DNA of 64,000 bases from an uncultured Candidatus Pelagibacter sp. (GTDB lineage Bacteria > Pseudomonadota > Alphaproteobacteria > Pelagibacterales > Pelagibacteraceae): assembly GCA_905612435.1 (NCBI GenBank), contig CAJQRZ010000031.1, forward strand, positions 1 through 64,000. The letters run 5' to 3'. This document shows positions 28,889-38,204 of this stretch, piece by piece. Within the stretch, counting starts at the first letter, position 1. Each line of letters begins with the position of its first letter. The translations under genes were made by a program, and so were the position numbers. The notes beneath the pieces are model-generated. The model worked only from the letters and a program-made list of their open reading frames with translations, was not told where the DNA came from and ran no database searches.

Positions 28889-30621
28889 TGGAAATTTATA
28901 AAGAATTAAAAACTTCAGCATCAATAGAATTTGAAAAACTACTTAATAGTCAATTTTCTAAAAACAAAATTATAGAAGGATCAATCATAGAAGGTAAAAT
29001 TAATAAAGTTACAGATAAATTTGTATTTCTTTTTATAGAAGGGTTAAAAAGTGAGCCTGTTCTTGATATAAATGAATTAAAAAGTATGGGTTTACTTGAA
29101 AAAGCAAAAGTTGGTGAAAAAATTTCAGTTTTACTTGAAAGAATTGAAGATAAAAATGGGGAAGTGCTAGTTTCTGCAAGTAAAGCTCAAAAAATTAAGG
29201 GATGGGATAAACTAGTTGAAGCTTATGAAAAAGATCTGCCAGTAATGGGTAAGATTACTTCAAAATGTAAAGGTGGTGCAATTGTTGAGCACATTGATAC
29301 TGGCTCATTAATGTTTTGTCCTGGTTCTCAAATTTCAGATAAACCTTTAAAAGATATATCCCACCTAATGCACGAACCACAAAAGTTTAAATTAATAAAA
29401 CTAGATAAAATTCGTGGAAATGCTTGTGTATCACGTAGAGAAATAATTTCTTCTTTTAAGAAAGAAGATAAAAAAATTATAGTAGAAAAATTTAAAGTTG
29501 GAGATATTATTAAAGATGCCACTGTTAAAGGTTATAGCAGCTTTGGTTGCTTTTTTGATGTAAATGGAACACTTGATGTTCTTGTTCATCTTCAAGAAAT
29601 TTCTTATTCAAGAGTTAATCATCCAGATGAAATATTTAATATAGGTGAAAAACATGATCTTAAAGTAATTAGTGTAGACTTAGAAAAACTTCAAGTTGGC
29701 TGTAGTATAAAGCAGCTATCACCAGATCCTTTTGAACATATTTCAAATTATGAATTAAATAAAAAATATAAAGTTAAAGTTGTTAAAATAATGGACTTTG
29801 GTGCATTTTGTGAATTAGAACCAGGTTTAAGTACATTGCTGCATTCAAGTGAATTAAGTTGGTCTAAAAAAAATCCATCAGCAAAAAAAATGTTTAATGT
29901 GGGAGATGAAATAAATTGTATTATAACAGAAATAGATAAAGAAAAAAGAAGAGTAGCTATATCGCACAAGTTAACACAGGAAAATCCTTTTTCAATTTTA
30001 GAAAAAAAGTATCCTGTAGGGTCTGAAATTGAAGGTCTTGTTAGCAGTATCAATGAGTATGCAATTTATGTAAAAATTGATGATTTAGATATAGAGGCAT
30101 TTTTACACTGCAATGATCTTACGTATTCTAATAACGGAGAAGCGGAACTTAAAAAATATAAAAAGGGTGATAAGATTAAAGTTAAAGTTCTAGAAATTAA
30201 ATTAGACCAACAAAAAGTAAGGGTTGGGTTAAAACAATCTCAACCAGATCCTTTCGATTGGTTTAAAGACAAAAAAATTAATAATACTATTACTGTAAAA
30301 GTATGTTCCTCAGATAGTAAAGGATTAATTGTTAAACCTGAAGGATGTGAGATGGAGTTTCTTATTAAAAAATCAAAAATTGCTATAAACGCCGCTGATG
30401 CAAGACCAACAAGATTTGTTGGGGGTGAAAGAATAGACGCTGCTATTGCTGAACTAGATATAGAAAAAAGGAAAGTCACATTGAGCATAAAATTACTTGA
30501 AGAACTTCAGAATAAAGAAGCTGTATCAAAATTTAGCTCTCCTCTTTCTGGAAAAAATCTACCCTTTTCATCACTATCTGACCAGCTAGATAAAAAAGAA
30601 AAGAAAACTAAAGACGAATAA
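28888..30621 (+). CDS. rpsA: 30S ribosomal protein S1
   Basis: 577 residues with about six S1 RNA-binding repeats (for example GSIIEGKINKVTDKFVFLFI, GDIIKDATVKGYSSFGCFFD and KYKVKVVKIMDFGAFCELE). S1 helps mRNA binding to the ribosome, important in a genome with weak Shine-Dalgarno sequences. Start overlaps the cmk stop by 1 nt. The cmk-rpsA-ihfB order is ancestral in Proteobacteria. The C-terminal tail is lysine rich and likely disordered. Confidence 0.97.
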   Translation: MEIYKELKTSASIEFEKLLNSQFSKNKIIEGSIIEGKINKVTDKFVFLFIEGLKSEPVLDINELKSMGLLEKAKVGEKISVLLERIEDKNGEVLVSASKAQKIKGWDKLVEAYEKDLPVMGKITSKCKGGAIVEHIDTGSLMFCPGSQISDKPLKDISHLMHEPQKFKLIKLDKIRGNACVSRREIISSFKKEDKKIIVEKFKVGDIIKDATVKGYSSFGCFFDVNGTLDVLVHLQEISYSRVNHPDEIFNIGEKHDLKVISVDLEKLQVGCSIKQLSPDPFEHISNYELNKKYKVKVVKIMDFGAFCELEPGLSTLLHSSELSWSKKNPSAKKMFNVGDEINCIITEIDKEKRRVAISHKLTQENPFSILEKKYPVGSEIEGLVSSINEYAIYVKIDDLDIEAFLHCNDLTYSNNGEAELKKYKKGDKIKVKVLEIKLDQQKVRVGLKQSQPDPFDWFKDKKINNTITVKVCSSDSKGLIVKPEGCEMEFLIKKSKIAINAADARPTRFVGGERIDAAIAELDIEKRKVTLSIKLLEELQNKEAVSKFSSPLSGKNLPFSSLSDQLDKKEKKTKDE

Positions 30622-30627
30622 GCTAAA

Positions 30628-30918
30628 TTGGCTATTGTAAAATCAAAACTTTTAAAACAACTCACAGATAACTACCCAAATTTTTTAAAAAGAGATTTAG
30701 AAAAATTTTTAAATATTTTTTTAAATGAAATTAAAAATTCTCTAAAAAGAGGTGAAAGAGTTGAGTTAAGAGGATTTGGAATATGGTCGACACATTTACA
30801 AAAAGCAAGAATATCAAGAAACCCTAAAACTGGAGAGAAAATAGCCACTCCAGAAAAAAAAACAATTCACTTTAAAATGTCGAAAGAACTGTTTAAAAAA
30901 TTAAATAATGAAAAATAA
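30628..30918 (+). CDS. ihfB: Integration host factor subunit beta
   Basis: 96 residues from a TTG start at 30628, 6 nt after rpsA; no ATG is available before the conserved fold. HU/IHF family: RGERVELRGFGIWS and ARISRNPKTGEKI, with the intercalating proline in RNP. Position right after rpsA is the classical place for ihfB. It bends DNA at specific sites as a heterodimer with IhfA. The end overlaps pyrF by 11 nt. Confidence 0.93.
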   Translation: MAIVKSKLLKQLTDNYPNFLKRDLEKFLNIFLNEIKNSLKRGERVELRGFGIWSTHLQKARISRNPKTGEKIATPEKKTIHFKMSKELFKKLNNEK

Positions 30919-31585
30919 AAATATTTTTTTAGCCTGTGATGTATCAAGCCAAAAAGAAATATTAAGCTTATTAGATTTAATTCATGGAGATATTTTTGGA
31001 ATAAAAATTGGACTACAATTCATAACTCAAAGAAGTCCTGATGAGATAAGAGAGCTTTCAAAATTTAACAAGCCTATTTTTTATGATGGTAAGTTTTTTG
31101 ATATAAAAAATACACTTGTTGAATCAATTAAATCATTAGAAAAGTTAAAAGTAACTTATGCGACTGTGCATTTGCTTAATGGTTTGGATGCTCTTAAGAG
31201 CGCAAATGAAGCAGCAAAGGAGATAAATTTAAATTTATTGGGTGTTTCAGTTTTAACAAGTTTTAGTGATAATGATTTATCTAGTTTAGGATTTATAGAT
31301 AAAGTTGAAAATCAAGTTGAAAGGCTAATTAAAATCGCGATTGATGCAAATTTATTCGGAGTTATTTGTAGCCCCTTAGAAATAAAAATGATTAAAAAAA
31401 TTGCACCTAACTTAAAATGTTTTACACCTGGAATTAGAATGAATGATAATAAAGATGATCAAAAAAGAACTATGAATGCTAATGACGCTATTAAAGCAGG
31501 CAGTGATTGTTTAATAATTGGTCGACCAATTACTGAGGGAGACCCAAAAAAAAATATAAAATATATACTATCATCAATTGAATAG
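30908..31585 (+). CDS. pyrF: Orotidine 5'-phosphate decarboxylase
   Basis: 225 residues. Last step of UMP synthesis. The catalytic D-x-K-x-x-D is present as DGKFFDIKNT (normally DLKFHDIPNT), the N-terminal IFLACDV carries the first aspartate, and the phosphate loop is IGRPIT near the end with CFTPGIR before it. Overlaps ihfB by 11 nt and abuts trpF, whose start follows the stop with no gap. The pyrF-trpF pairing is seen in other Alphaproteobacteria. Confidence 0.94.
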   Translation: MKNKNIFLACDVSSQKEILSLLDLIHGDIFGIKIGLQFITQRSPDEIRELSKFNKPIFYDGKFFDIKNTLVESIKSLEKLKVTYATVHLLNGLDALKSANEAAKEINLNLLGVSVLTSFSDNDLSSLGFIDKVENQVERLIKIAIDANLFGVICSPLEIKMIKKIAPNLKCFTPGIRMNDNKDDQKRTMNANDAIKAGSDCLIIGRPITEGDPKKNIKYILSSIE

Positions 31586-32209
31586 ATGAAATCAAAAATT
31601 TGTGGAATCTTAGACTCAAAGACTTTAGAGTATTTAACTAGTCACCCTTATCCTCCTCAATATATTGGTTTTATAGTTAACTATCACAAATCTAAAAGAT
31701 TTGTTGAGTATAATAATCTTAAGAAACTTTTAAAGATTAATAAAAAAAATTCTAAATATGTTGCAGTGTTGGTAAAACCAAATAAAGATATTTTAGAAAA
31801 AATTAAAATACTACCTTTTGATTATTATCAAATTTATGATTGTACATCAAATGAAATCAAATCTATTAAAAAAAAATATAATAAAAAAATTATTATTGCG
31901 ATTACGGTAAATAATCTAAAAGATGTTTTAAAACATCAAGACTATAAAGATGTTGCTGATATAATTTTATTTGACAGTAAGGGTTATGAAAAAAGCTTAG
32001 CTTTTGATCATAAGTTAATTAGTGATTTAAAACTAAATAAAGAATTAATGTTAGCAGGTAATATCCAAATTGAAGACAACCTTGAAAGTTATAAAAAAAT
32101 AGCAGATATTGTAGATATTTCTGGAGGTCTAGAAACATCTGGATTAAAAGATATTTCAAAAGTAAATATTTTTTTAAACAAAATTAAACAAATTAATGAT
32201 GAAACTTAA
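31586..32209 (+). CDS. trpF: Phosphoribosylanthranilate isomerase
   Basis: 207 residues, a TIM barrel. Tryptophan synthesis, step three. The catalytic cysteine is in KICGI (residues 4-8) and the aspartate in LFDSKGYEK. Several usual blocks are altered: SPR is SKR, the LAGG phosphate loop is LAGN, and the late segment reads VDISGGLETSGLKD, where VDVSSGVE is usual. Called from family pattern plus position immediately before trpB and trpA. It is the most divergent TrpF-like sequence I would still assign with confidence. Overlaps trpB by 14 nt. Confidence 0.85.
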   Translation: MKSKICGILDSKTLEYLTSHPYPPQYIGFIVNYHKSKRFVEYNNLKKLLKINKKNSKYVAVLVKPNKDILEKIKILPFDYYQIYDCTSNEIKSIKKKYNKKIIIAITVNNLKDVLKHQDYKDVADIILFDSKGYEKSLAFDHKLISDLKLNKELMLAGNIQIEDNLESYKKIADIVDISGGLETSGLKDISKVNIFLNKIKQINDET

Positions 32210-33431
32210 AAAAAAAATTCCCTTAATTGATCAACATGACAAACATGGTTTTTGGGGGGGTAAATTTGGTGGAAACTTTATTCCAGAAACTTTAAAAAAA
32301 CCTGTTGACGATTTAACAGATCTATTCGAAAATCTTAGATATAATAAAAAGTTTTTAAATCAAAGAAATTATTATTTTAAAAATTATGTTGGTTCACCTA
32401 CTCCACTTATAAAACTTCAAAATCTATCAGATCATCTAGGTGGTGCTCAAATATGGTCTAAAATGGTATCTGAGGCTAACGGTGGTGCACACAAAATTTA
32501 TAATGCGACAGTTCATTGTCTCATTGCAAAAAAAGCAAATAAAAAATATATCGTAGGTGATACAGGTGCAGGATATGCAGGAAAGATGCTTAGTATGGCA
32601 GCTAAAAAATTTGGTTTAAAATGTAAAATATTCATGGGCATAAAAGACATGAAAAGACAAAAACCTAATTGTGAAGCTATGAGAAAAAACGGTGCAGAAA
32701 TAATACCTGTTTACTCTGGCAGCCAAACGCTTGTTGATGCTGTAAGTGAATGTATGAGATATTGGGTTTCAAACTGCGACACAACTCATATGTGTGTAGG
32801 ATCAACAGTTGGTCCAAATATATTTGTTAAAATATGTGGATGGAGTACCGCTCAAATTTCAAGAGAATTAAAAGTTCAAATTAAATCAGAATTTAAAAAA
32901 ATTCCTAATAAAATAGAATTGATAAACTGTGTTGGTGGAGGTAGTTCAGCATATGGTTTTTGGAGTGAATTTATTGACTATGATAAAAAACAAATTAAAC
33001 TAATTGGAGTTGAGGCAGGTGGACCTAAAAATTCAAAATTACATGCTGCACCTTTAACAAATAATGCAAAACTTGGAATTCTTCATGGTGCGGCTGCTTA
33101 TGTTTGTCAAAACTCTGAAGGGCAAATTAGTGAAACTGAGTCTATATCAGCTGGATTAGATTACCCAGGTGTTTCTCCTATACATTGTTACTTAAAGGAT
33201 ACTAAAAGAGCGAGTTATACATCTGCAACTGACGAGGAAGCCTTAAATGCTTATAAGCTAGTGACAAAACTTGAAAAAATAAATCCTAGTTTAGAGCCAT
33301 GTCATGCCTTTGCGGAAGCAATTAAAAATGCACCAAAATTAAGCAAAGATACAATTGTTATCGTTAATTCATGTGGGGATGCTAAAAAAGATAGAGATAT
33401 TCTAAAAGCAAGGCTGAGAAAAATTAAATGA
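32196..33431 (+). CDS. trpB: Tryptophan synthase beta chain, divergent
   Basis: 411 residues. Aligns without gaps (offset 13) to Salmonella TrpB over the catalytic core. PLP lysine K100 and the preceding His are kept (NGGAHKIYNA). Other key places differ: Glu109 is Asp122, the loop TGAGQH is TGAGYA (residues 123-128), Lys167 is Val180, GPHPYP is GPNIFV (N208 for His195), GGGSNA is GGGSSA, and the C-terminal GRGDKD loop is CGDAKKD. Asp305 (GLDYP) and Glu350 are kept. Two adjacent ATGs at 32196 and 32199 are possible starts. In operon order trpF-trpB-trpA. Confidence 0.92.
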   Translation: MMKLKKKIPLIDQHDKHGFWGGKFGGNFIPETLKKPVDDLTDLFENLRYNKKFLNQRNYYFKNYVGSPTPLIKLQNLSDHLGGAQIWSKMVSEANGGAHKIYNATVHCLIAKKANKKYIVGDTGAGYAGKMLSMAAKKFGLKCKIFMGIKDMKRQKPNCEAMRKNGAEIIPVYSGSQTLVDAVSECMRYWVSNCDTTHMCVGSTVGPNIFVKICGWSTAQISRELKVQIKSEFKKIPNKIELINCVGGGSSAYGFWSEFIDYDKKQIKLIGVEAGGPKNSKLHAAPLTNNAKLGILHGAAAYVCQNSEGQISETESISAGLDYPGVSPIHCYLKDTKRASYTSATDEEALNAYKLVTKLEKINPSLEPCHAFAEAIKNAPKLSKDTIVIVNSCGDAKKDRDILKARLRKIK

Positions 33432-34231
33432 AAGTTTCTTTAATTAACTCAACTTTTAAAAAAACTAAAAAAGAGAATAGACCTGCGCTTTTAACTTATA
33501 CTGTTGCAGGTGATAATAATAAAAAAATCTCTCTAGAAATATTAAAATCAATTTCAAATTATGCTGATATTTGTGAAATAGGTTTTCCACACAATACTCC
33601 AATTGCTGATGGTGGCCAAATTCAATCTAGTACTTATCGAGCACTAAAAAATGGTATTAAAATAAAAGACGTATTTTCTATAGTTAAAAATTTTAAAAAA
33701 TTAAAAGCAGATAAGCCTGTAATATTAATGGGTTATTATAATATGATTTATCAATATGGTGATAATAATTTTATAAATATTTGTAAAAAAGTAGGTGTTG
33801 ATGGTTTAATCGTGATTGATTTGCCTTATCCAGAAAACAAAATTTTTGCTAAAAAATGTAAGAAAAAAAATATAAGTTTTATTCAATTAATATCTCCTAC
33901 AACTTCTAAAAATAGAATGAAAAAAATTATGCAAGATTCCCATGATATGGTTTACTATATAAGTATGTTGTCAACGACAGGTGGAAAATTAAAAGTTTCT
34001 CCTAAAAAAATTCTTGAAAATTACAACAAGATAAAGAACCTAAATAAAAAAAAAAATATTGTAATTGGCTTTGGTATTACAGAAAAAACCATTGGTTCAT
34101 TAAAAAAAGCTGATGGATTGGTAGTTGGTAGTGCTTTATGTGGAGAAATTTCAAAATCAGTTGAAAAAAGACAAAATCCTGTCACAAATGTAACTAATAT
34201 TGTTAGAAGATTAAAAAATAAAATAATATGA
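33428..34231 (+). CDS. trpA: Tryptophan synthase alpha chain, divergent
   Basis: 267 residues. Cleaves indole-3-glycerol phosphate. Catalytic Glu (E50, E49 in Salmonella) and Asp (D61, D60 there) are kept in EIGFPHNTPIADGG. The intervening FSDP has become HNTP, so Asp56, which normally salt-bridges TrpB Lys167, is Thr57. The mobile loop 6 near STTGGKLKV also differs from the usual SGVTG. The phosphate site VIGFGI and VVGSAL is intact. Overlaps trpB and accD by 4 nt each (ATGA). Confidence 0.93.
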   Translation: MKVSLINSTFKKTKKENRPALLTYTVAGDNNKKISLEILKSISNYADICEIGFPHNTPIADGGQIQSSTYRALKNGIKIKDVFSIVKNFKKLKADKPVILMGYYNMIYQYGDNNFINICKKVGVDGLIVIDLPYPENKIFAKKCKKKNISFIQLISPTTSKNRMKKIMQDSHDMVYYISMLSTTGGKLKVSPKKILENYNKIKNLNKKKNIVIGFGITEKTIGSLKKADGLVVGSALCGEISKSVEKRQNPVTNVTNIVRRLKNKII

Positions 34232-35160
34232 ACTGGATAACCAAAAAACTATTTCACTTAAGTCAAAAAATAAAAACTGTAATAAAGCAAAGGCCCACAA
34301 AAGAAGAAATTGAAAATAGTGATTGGACTTCTTGTTGCAAAGGACCAATTTTAAAAAAAGAATTAGAGGAAAACTTATGGGTTTGTCCTTCTTGCAACAA
34401 GCATCACAGAATTAATTGTAAACAACGATTTGATATTGTTTTTGGAAAAAATAACTATGAAATATTAAAGACTCCAATTCCACAAGATGACCCTCTAAAT
34501 TGGACAGACTCAAAATCTTATAAAGAAAGATTAAAAGATGCGAGAAAAAAAACAGGAATGGAGTGTGGTATCATGGTAGTTAATACAAAAATTAATAACA
34601 TTAATATTACAGCATGTGCTTCAGATTTTACTTTCATAGGTGGTTCAGTTGGAGCTGCAGAAGGTGAAGCAATACTTTGTGGAATTCAGCATGCAATAGA
34701 GAATAACCAACCTTTCATAAATTTTACATCAGGTGGTGGTATGAGAATGTTTGAATCTTTAATTGCACTATCCCAAATGACAAGAACAACATTAGCAATA
34801 AATGAACTTAAAAAAAATAATCTTCCTTATTTTGTTTGTTTAACAGATCCAACTGCTGGTGGAATTACTGCATCATATGCAATGCTTGGTGATATTGCTT
34901 TTGCTGAGCCTGGTGCCCTTGTTGCTTTTGCAGGAGCTAGAGTTATTCAGGGAACTGTCAAAGAAGAATTACCTGAAGGCTTTCAAAAAAGTGAATATGT
35001 TGAAAAAAGTGGTTTTATAGATTTAATAGTTGAAAGAAAAAATTTGAGAGAAAGAATTGGTTCTATATTATCAATACTGTTAAAGAAAAACTCTGCTATA
35101 AAATCTGAAACAAATGAAACTCCAGAAGCTAATAGAACGCTTACAAAAGCTGCATCCTAA
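34228..35160 (+). CDS. accD: Acetyl-CoA carboxylase carboxyltransferase subunit beta
   Basis: 310 residues. Partner of AccA. The carboxyltransferase core has GGSVGAAEGEAI, INFTSGGGMRMFES, LTDPTAGGITASYAMLGD and GARVIQ. The zinc finger reads CC at residues 36-37 and CPSC at 53-56, so the first CxxC pair of E. coli is shortened to adjacent cysteines; zinc binding may still occur. The trpA-accD-folC order is standard in Proteobacteria. Overlaps folC by 47 nt, the longest same-strand overlap I accept here. Confidence 0.96.
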   Translation: MNWITKKLFHLSQKIKTVIKQRPTKEEIENSDWTSCCKGPILKKELEENLWVCPSCNKHHRINCKQRFDIVFGKNNYEILKTPIPQDDPLNWTDSKSYKERLKDARKKTGMECGIMVVNTKINNINITACASDFTFIGGSVGAAEGEAILCGIQHAIENNQPFINFTSGGGMRMFESLIALSQMTRTTLAINELKKNNLPYFVCLTDPTAGGITASYAMLGDIAFAEPGALVAFAGARVIQGTVKEELPEGFQKSEYVEKSGFIDLIVERKNLRERIGSILSILLKKNSAIKSETNETPEANRTLTKAAS

Positions 35161-36382
35161 AGAAATCGACCTTAGTTTAGAACGAACTAGAAATCTTTGT
35201 CAGAAATTGGGAAATCCTCAAGATCAAATTAATTGTATTTCCATTGTTGGAACGAATGGAAAATATTCAACTATACAAGCGCTCTATGCAATATTCAAAG
35301 AGGCTAATTATAAATGCAATATTTACACGAGCCCCCATATACAAAAAATTAATGAAAGATTTGTCTATAATAACGAACCCTTAACCGATGATATATTAAC
35401 AAATTTACTAAGTGAAGTAGAAGAAGTTAATAATAACGATCCAATTACCTTTTTTGAAATTTTAACTGTTGCTTATTTCCATTATGCTAAAAAATACCCT
35501 AAAAATATTAACTTAATTGAGTCTGGTCTATTTCATAGATTCGATGCAACTAATATCTTAAACAAAAATTTAGCAAGCATTGTCACTGCAATTGGATACG
35601 ACCATTTAGATTGGCTACCAGATAAAGAGCATACTGTAAAAAAAATTATATTTGAAAAAACTTCATCTCTCTTAAATTCAAAAATTATCGTAGCGAAACA
35701 AACTTCAAATGAAATTAATAAACATATTGAAAATACAATAAAGAAAAATCAATCAAAAAAGATAATTTTTAATAAAGATTACAGTTTTACATTTAAAGAA
35801 AATAATTTTTTTTACTTTGAGGATGAATTTGGTGGAATAAAGCTTCCAAAACCTAATCTACTAGGTGAGTTCCAATTAGAAAACATCTCAACTGCAATTG
35901 CAACTGCTAGACAATTAACAGATTATAAAATTACTGAAGATCATATAAAAAATGGGGTCACTAAAATTGAAAGTGTTGCAAGACTTCAAGAAATAAAATC
36001 AGGAAAACTAAAAGATTTAGTTAAAAATAATAAATTATTTGTAGATGGTTCTCACAATCCATTAGGCGCTAAGGTCTTAAACTATCATCTTCAAAGTTTA
36101 CATTGTAAAAAACATATTATTTTAGGAATGATGGCTAATAAGAATCATAACGAATATATTAAATATTTTAAAGATATTGAAACTCTAACAACAATTAATA
36201 TTCCAAACCAGCCAAATGCTATTAAAGGAAATAAACTTAAAGAAAAAATTAAAAACTTTTCTAATATCCAGAACAAAAACTCAATTAAAGAAGCTTTATC
36301 TTCAATAAACCTTAAAGAAAATGATATTATTCTAATTACAGGATCCTTATATCTTGCAGGAGAAGTTTTAAACTTAAATTAA
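35114..36382 (+). CDS. folC: Folylpolyglutamate synthase / dihydrofolate synthase
   Basis: 422 residues, Mur-ligase family. Adds glutamate to folates. The N-terminal [17 protein letters not shown] segment is diagnostic and starts close to the ATG at 35114, supporting the long overlap with accD. P-loop [12 protein letters not shown], the TSPHI block, and the C-terminal [10 protein letters not shown] segment are present. Last gene of the rnd-to-folC run; its stop overlaps the convergent trxA stop by 4 nt. Confidence 0.94.
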   Translation: MKLQKLIERLQKLHPKEIDLSLERTRNLCQKLGNPQDQINCISIVGTNGKYSTIQALYAIFKEANYKCNIYTSPHIQKINERFVYNNEPLTDDILTNLLSEVEEVNNNDPITFFEILTVAYFHYAKKYPKNINLIESGLFHRFDATNILNKNLASIVTAIGYDHLDWLPDKEHTVKKIIFEKTSSLLNSKIIVAKQTSNEINKHIENTIKKNQSKKIIFNKDYSFTFKENNFFYFEDEFGGIKLPKPNLLGEFQLENISTAIATARQLTDYKITEDHIKNGVTKIESVARLQEIKSGKLKDLVKNNKLFVDGSHNPLGAKVLNYHLQSLHCKKHIILGMMANKNHNEYIKYFKDIETLTTINIPNQPNAIKGNKLKEKIKNFSNIQNKNSIKEALSSINLKENDIILITGSLYLAGEVLNLN

Positions 36383-36699
36383 ATATTTTCTTTAATCCAA
36401 GAAACAATATCTGACTTCGGTATTGCACCAACTTTTGTGGATTTTAATTCTCCATCCTTAAACAATAACATTGTAGGAATTCCCCTAACACCATATTTGG
36501 TTGGAGTGTTTGGCTCATTGTCAATATTGTGTTTTGCAATTGTTACTTGATCTTTCATTTCATCAGAAATTTCTTCTAATGTTGGTCCTATTTGCTTACA
36601 TGGTCCACACCATTCAGCCCAAAAATCAACTACAATTGGTTTTGAAGATTTTAAAACTTCTGTATCAAAATTATCATCTGTTACACTTACTGTTGCCAT
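36379..36699 (-). CDS. trxA: Thioredoxin
   Basis: 106 residues with the redox motif WCGPC at residues 30-34, flanked by [13 protein letters not shown], and the cis-proline in RGIPTMLLF. Length and motifs fit classical TrxA, a general cytoplasmic disulfide reductant. Placement next to folC is common in Alphaproteobacteria. It is separated from the upstream sbcB by 76 nt, which probably hold its promoter. Confidence 0.96.
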   Translation of the reverse strand: MATVSVTDDNFDTEVLKSSKPIVVDFWAEWCGPCKQIGPTLEEISDEMKDQVTIAKHNIDNEPNTPTKYGVRGIPTMLLFKDGELKSTKVGAIPKSDIVSWIKENI

Positions 36700-36775
36700 A
36701 ATAGATCCTATATATTGGATTCACCTTATTATTCAATGTGTAAAAAATCTTTTTTTTAATTAATTCACAGAAAAA

Positions 36776-38203
36776 TTATGCTTGTTCATACTTTTTCTGA
36801 ATTCCTTCCACAAATTCATTAATTTCATCTAAAAATTTAAGCTTTTCTTCATTTTTTTCATCAGCATATTTGTCTCTTAGGTTATCACATTCAAAATAAA
36901 ATTCTTTGCATGTCCACCATTTTTGTTTTTCATCACTCAATATTCTTTCAGCTATTCCTCTTTTAATAGTTTTAAGCATATCTGCCGGTAAAGTTTCAGG
37001 AGATTCTTGATATATTATTTTTTTTCCAAAACTTACCATTCTTTCATCTTCAAATTTATCTAATAATATCAATTTATCTTTCCAAGAGGCAGCATGCCAC
37101 TTTGGAAATAAGGCTGTGTCTTTTTGAGGAGTAAATTTTTTATAAATTGTCTCTTCAGCAAGTAGATCTACTTGTGAATCAAATTGTGCTTTTTCTTCAG
37201 CAGTTTCTCTTAATGCAGTCAAAATATTTTGTGAAAACTGTTCATTACTAGTTACTAACTTTGCTCGTTCTTTAATTAAATTAGGATTAAGATTGCTATA
37301 AGGTTCAACTTGTAATCCATAACTTGCATCTAAGATTATTGGAGCTTTGTTTGAACGTATAGTTCTTAAAAATTTTAATTTTTTAATAGCGCTTTTAAGT
37401 TCTGAAACTGACATATCAAATAATGGAACTGGATCAATTTTAAGATCAAATGCTTGGCCCCATTGATAAATTGGATGAATACAATGTTTTGGGTGAAGTG
37501 GAGCAACTACAAATCTATAATTTTTACCAAAATGATATTCCGCTAAAGTAAACATCTTCTCTGTTTTAAAGATTGTTTCAGTATCATTTTTATTTGCTGT
37601 TCTTAAAAATGTATCCCAAGTTTGCGGCTGATTTTTTTTAATTAAACCTAAAACTTTAACTGTTAATTCTGCATCAAATAAAGCTGAGTGTGCACCACTT
37701 GATTCAAACCCATTCATTCTAGCTAGAGATTCTAGTTTCATCACAGCATTACCTTTTAGGTTTATTTCAGTTTTTAAAACACTTTCATCTACTGCATGTG
37801 CACCTCTTGCTATATTTAATCCATCATGTCTTTTATTTGGGGTAGCATTTGTAATATAAGGAAATCTAATTCCTCTAAAGAATTCGTTTCTTATCATTTC
37901 ATCGTCAAACCCAATATTTGACCAACCAAGAAATATTGCTGGGCTCCATTTCTTAAATGTTGCCTCTAACTGTCCTAACATTTGGTAATGACTTAGATTT
38001 CCTTTGGTTAATAGGTCAACACTAGTTTTGTTAACTATTAAAGCCATTGCTTGAGGAACTTCACCTTCAGGCAACCTACATCTAAAGTTAAATCTATCTA
38101 ATTCTTTAAAGTTTGGGTCAACTAAAACTCCACCCACTTCAATAATACTCCCCCATGAAGTATTCGCACTGCTAGATTCTATATCCCATATTGCTAAATT
38201 CAT
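36776..38203 (-). CDS. sbcB: Exodeoxyribonuclease I
   Basis: 475 residues, the length of E. coli ExoI. 3'-5' single-strand DNA exonuclease of the DEDDh class. Motif I is WDIESSSA, motif II lies in WSNIGFDDEMIRNEFF, motif III is HSALFDAELT with the His and Asp ligands. The SH3-like and helical C-terminal regions are recognisable (RFVAPLHPKH; ILDASYGLQVEPY is likely part of the linker). It follows the MGME1-like gene with a 1-nt gap and forms a DNA-processing set with it and rmuC. Confidence 0.88.
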   Translation of the reverse strand: MNLAIWDIESSSANTSWGSIIEVGGVLVDPNFKELDRFNFRCRLPEGEVPQAMALIVNKTSVDLLTKGNLSHYQMLGQLEATFKKWSPAIFLGWSNIGFDDEMIRNEFFRGIRFPYITNATPNKRHDGLNIARGAHAVDESVLKTEINLKGNAVMKLESLARMNGFESSGAHSALFDAELTVKVLGLIKKNQPQTWDTFLRTANKNDTETIFKTEKMFTLAEYHFGKNYRFVVAPLHPKHCIHPIYQWGQAFDLKIDPVPLFDMSVSELKSAIKKLKFLRTIRSNKAPIILDASYGLQVEPYSNLNPNLIKERAKLVTSNEQFSQNILTALRETAEEKAQFDSQVDLLAEETIYKKFTPQKDTALFPKWHAASWKDKLILLDKFEDERMVSFGKKIIYQESPETLPADMLKTIKRGIAERILSDEKQKWWTCKEFYFECDNLRDKYADEKNEEKLKFLDEINEFVEGIQKKYEQA

Positions 38204-38204
38204 A

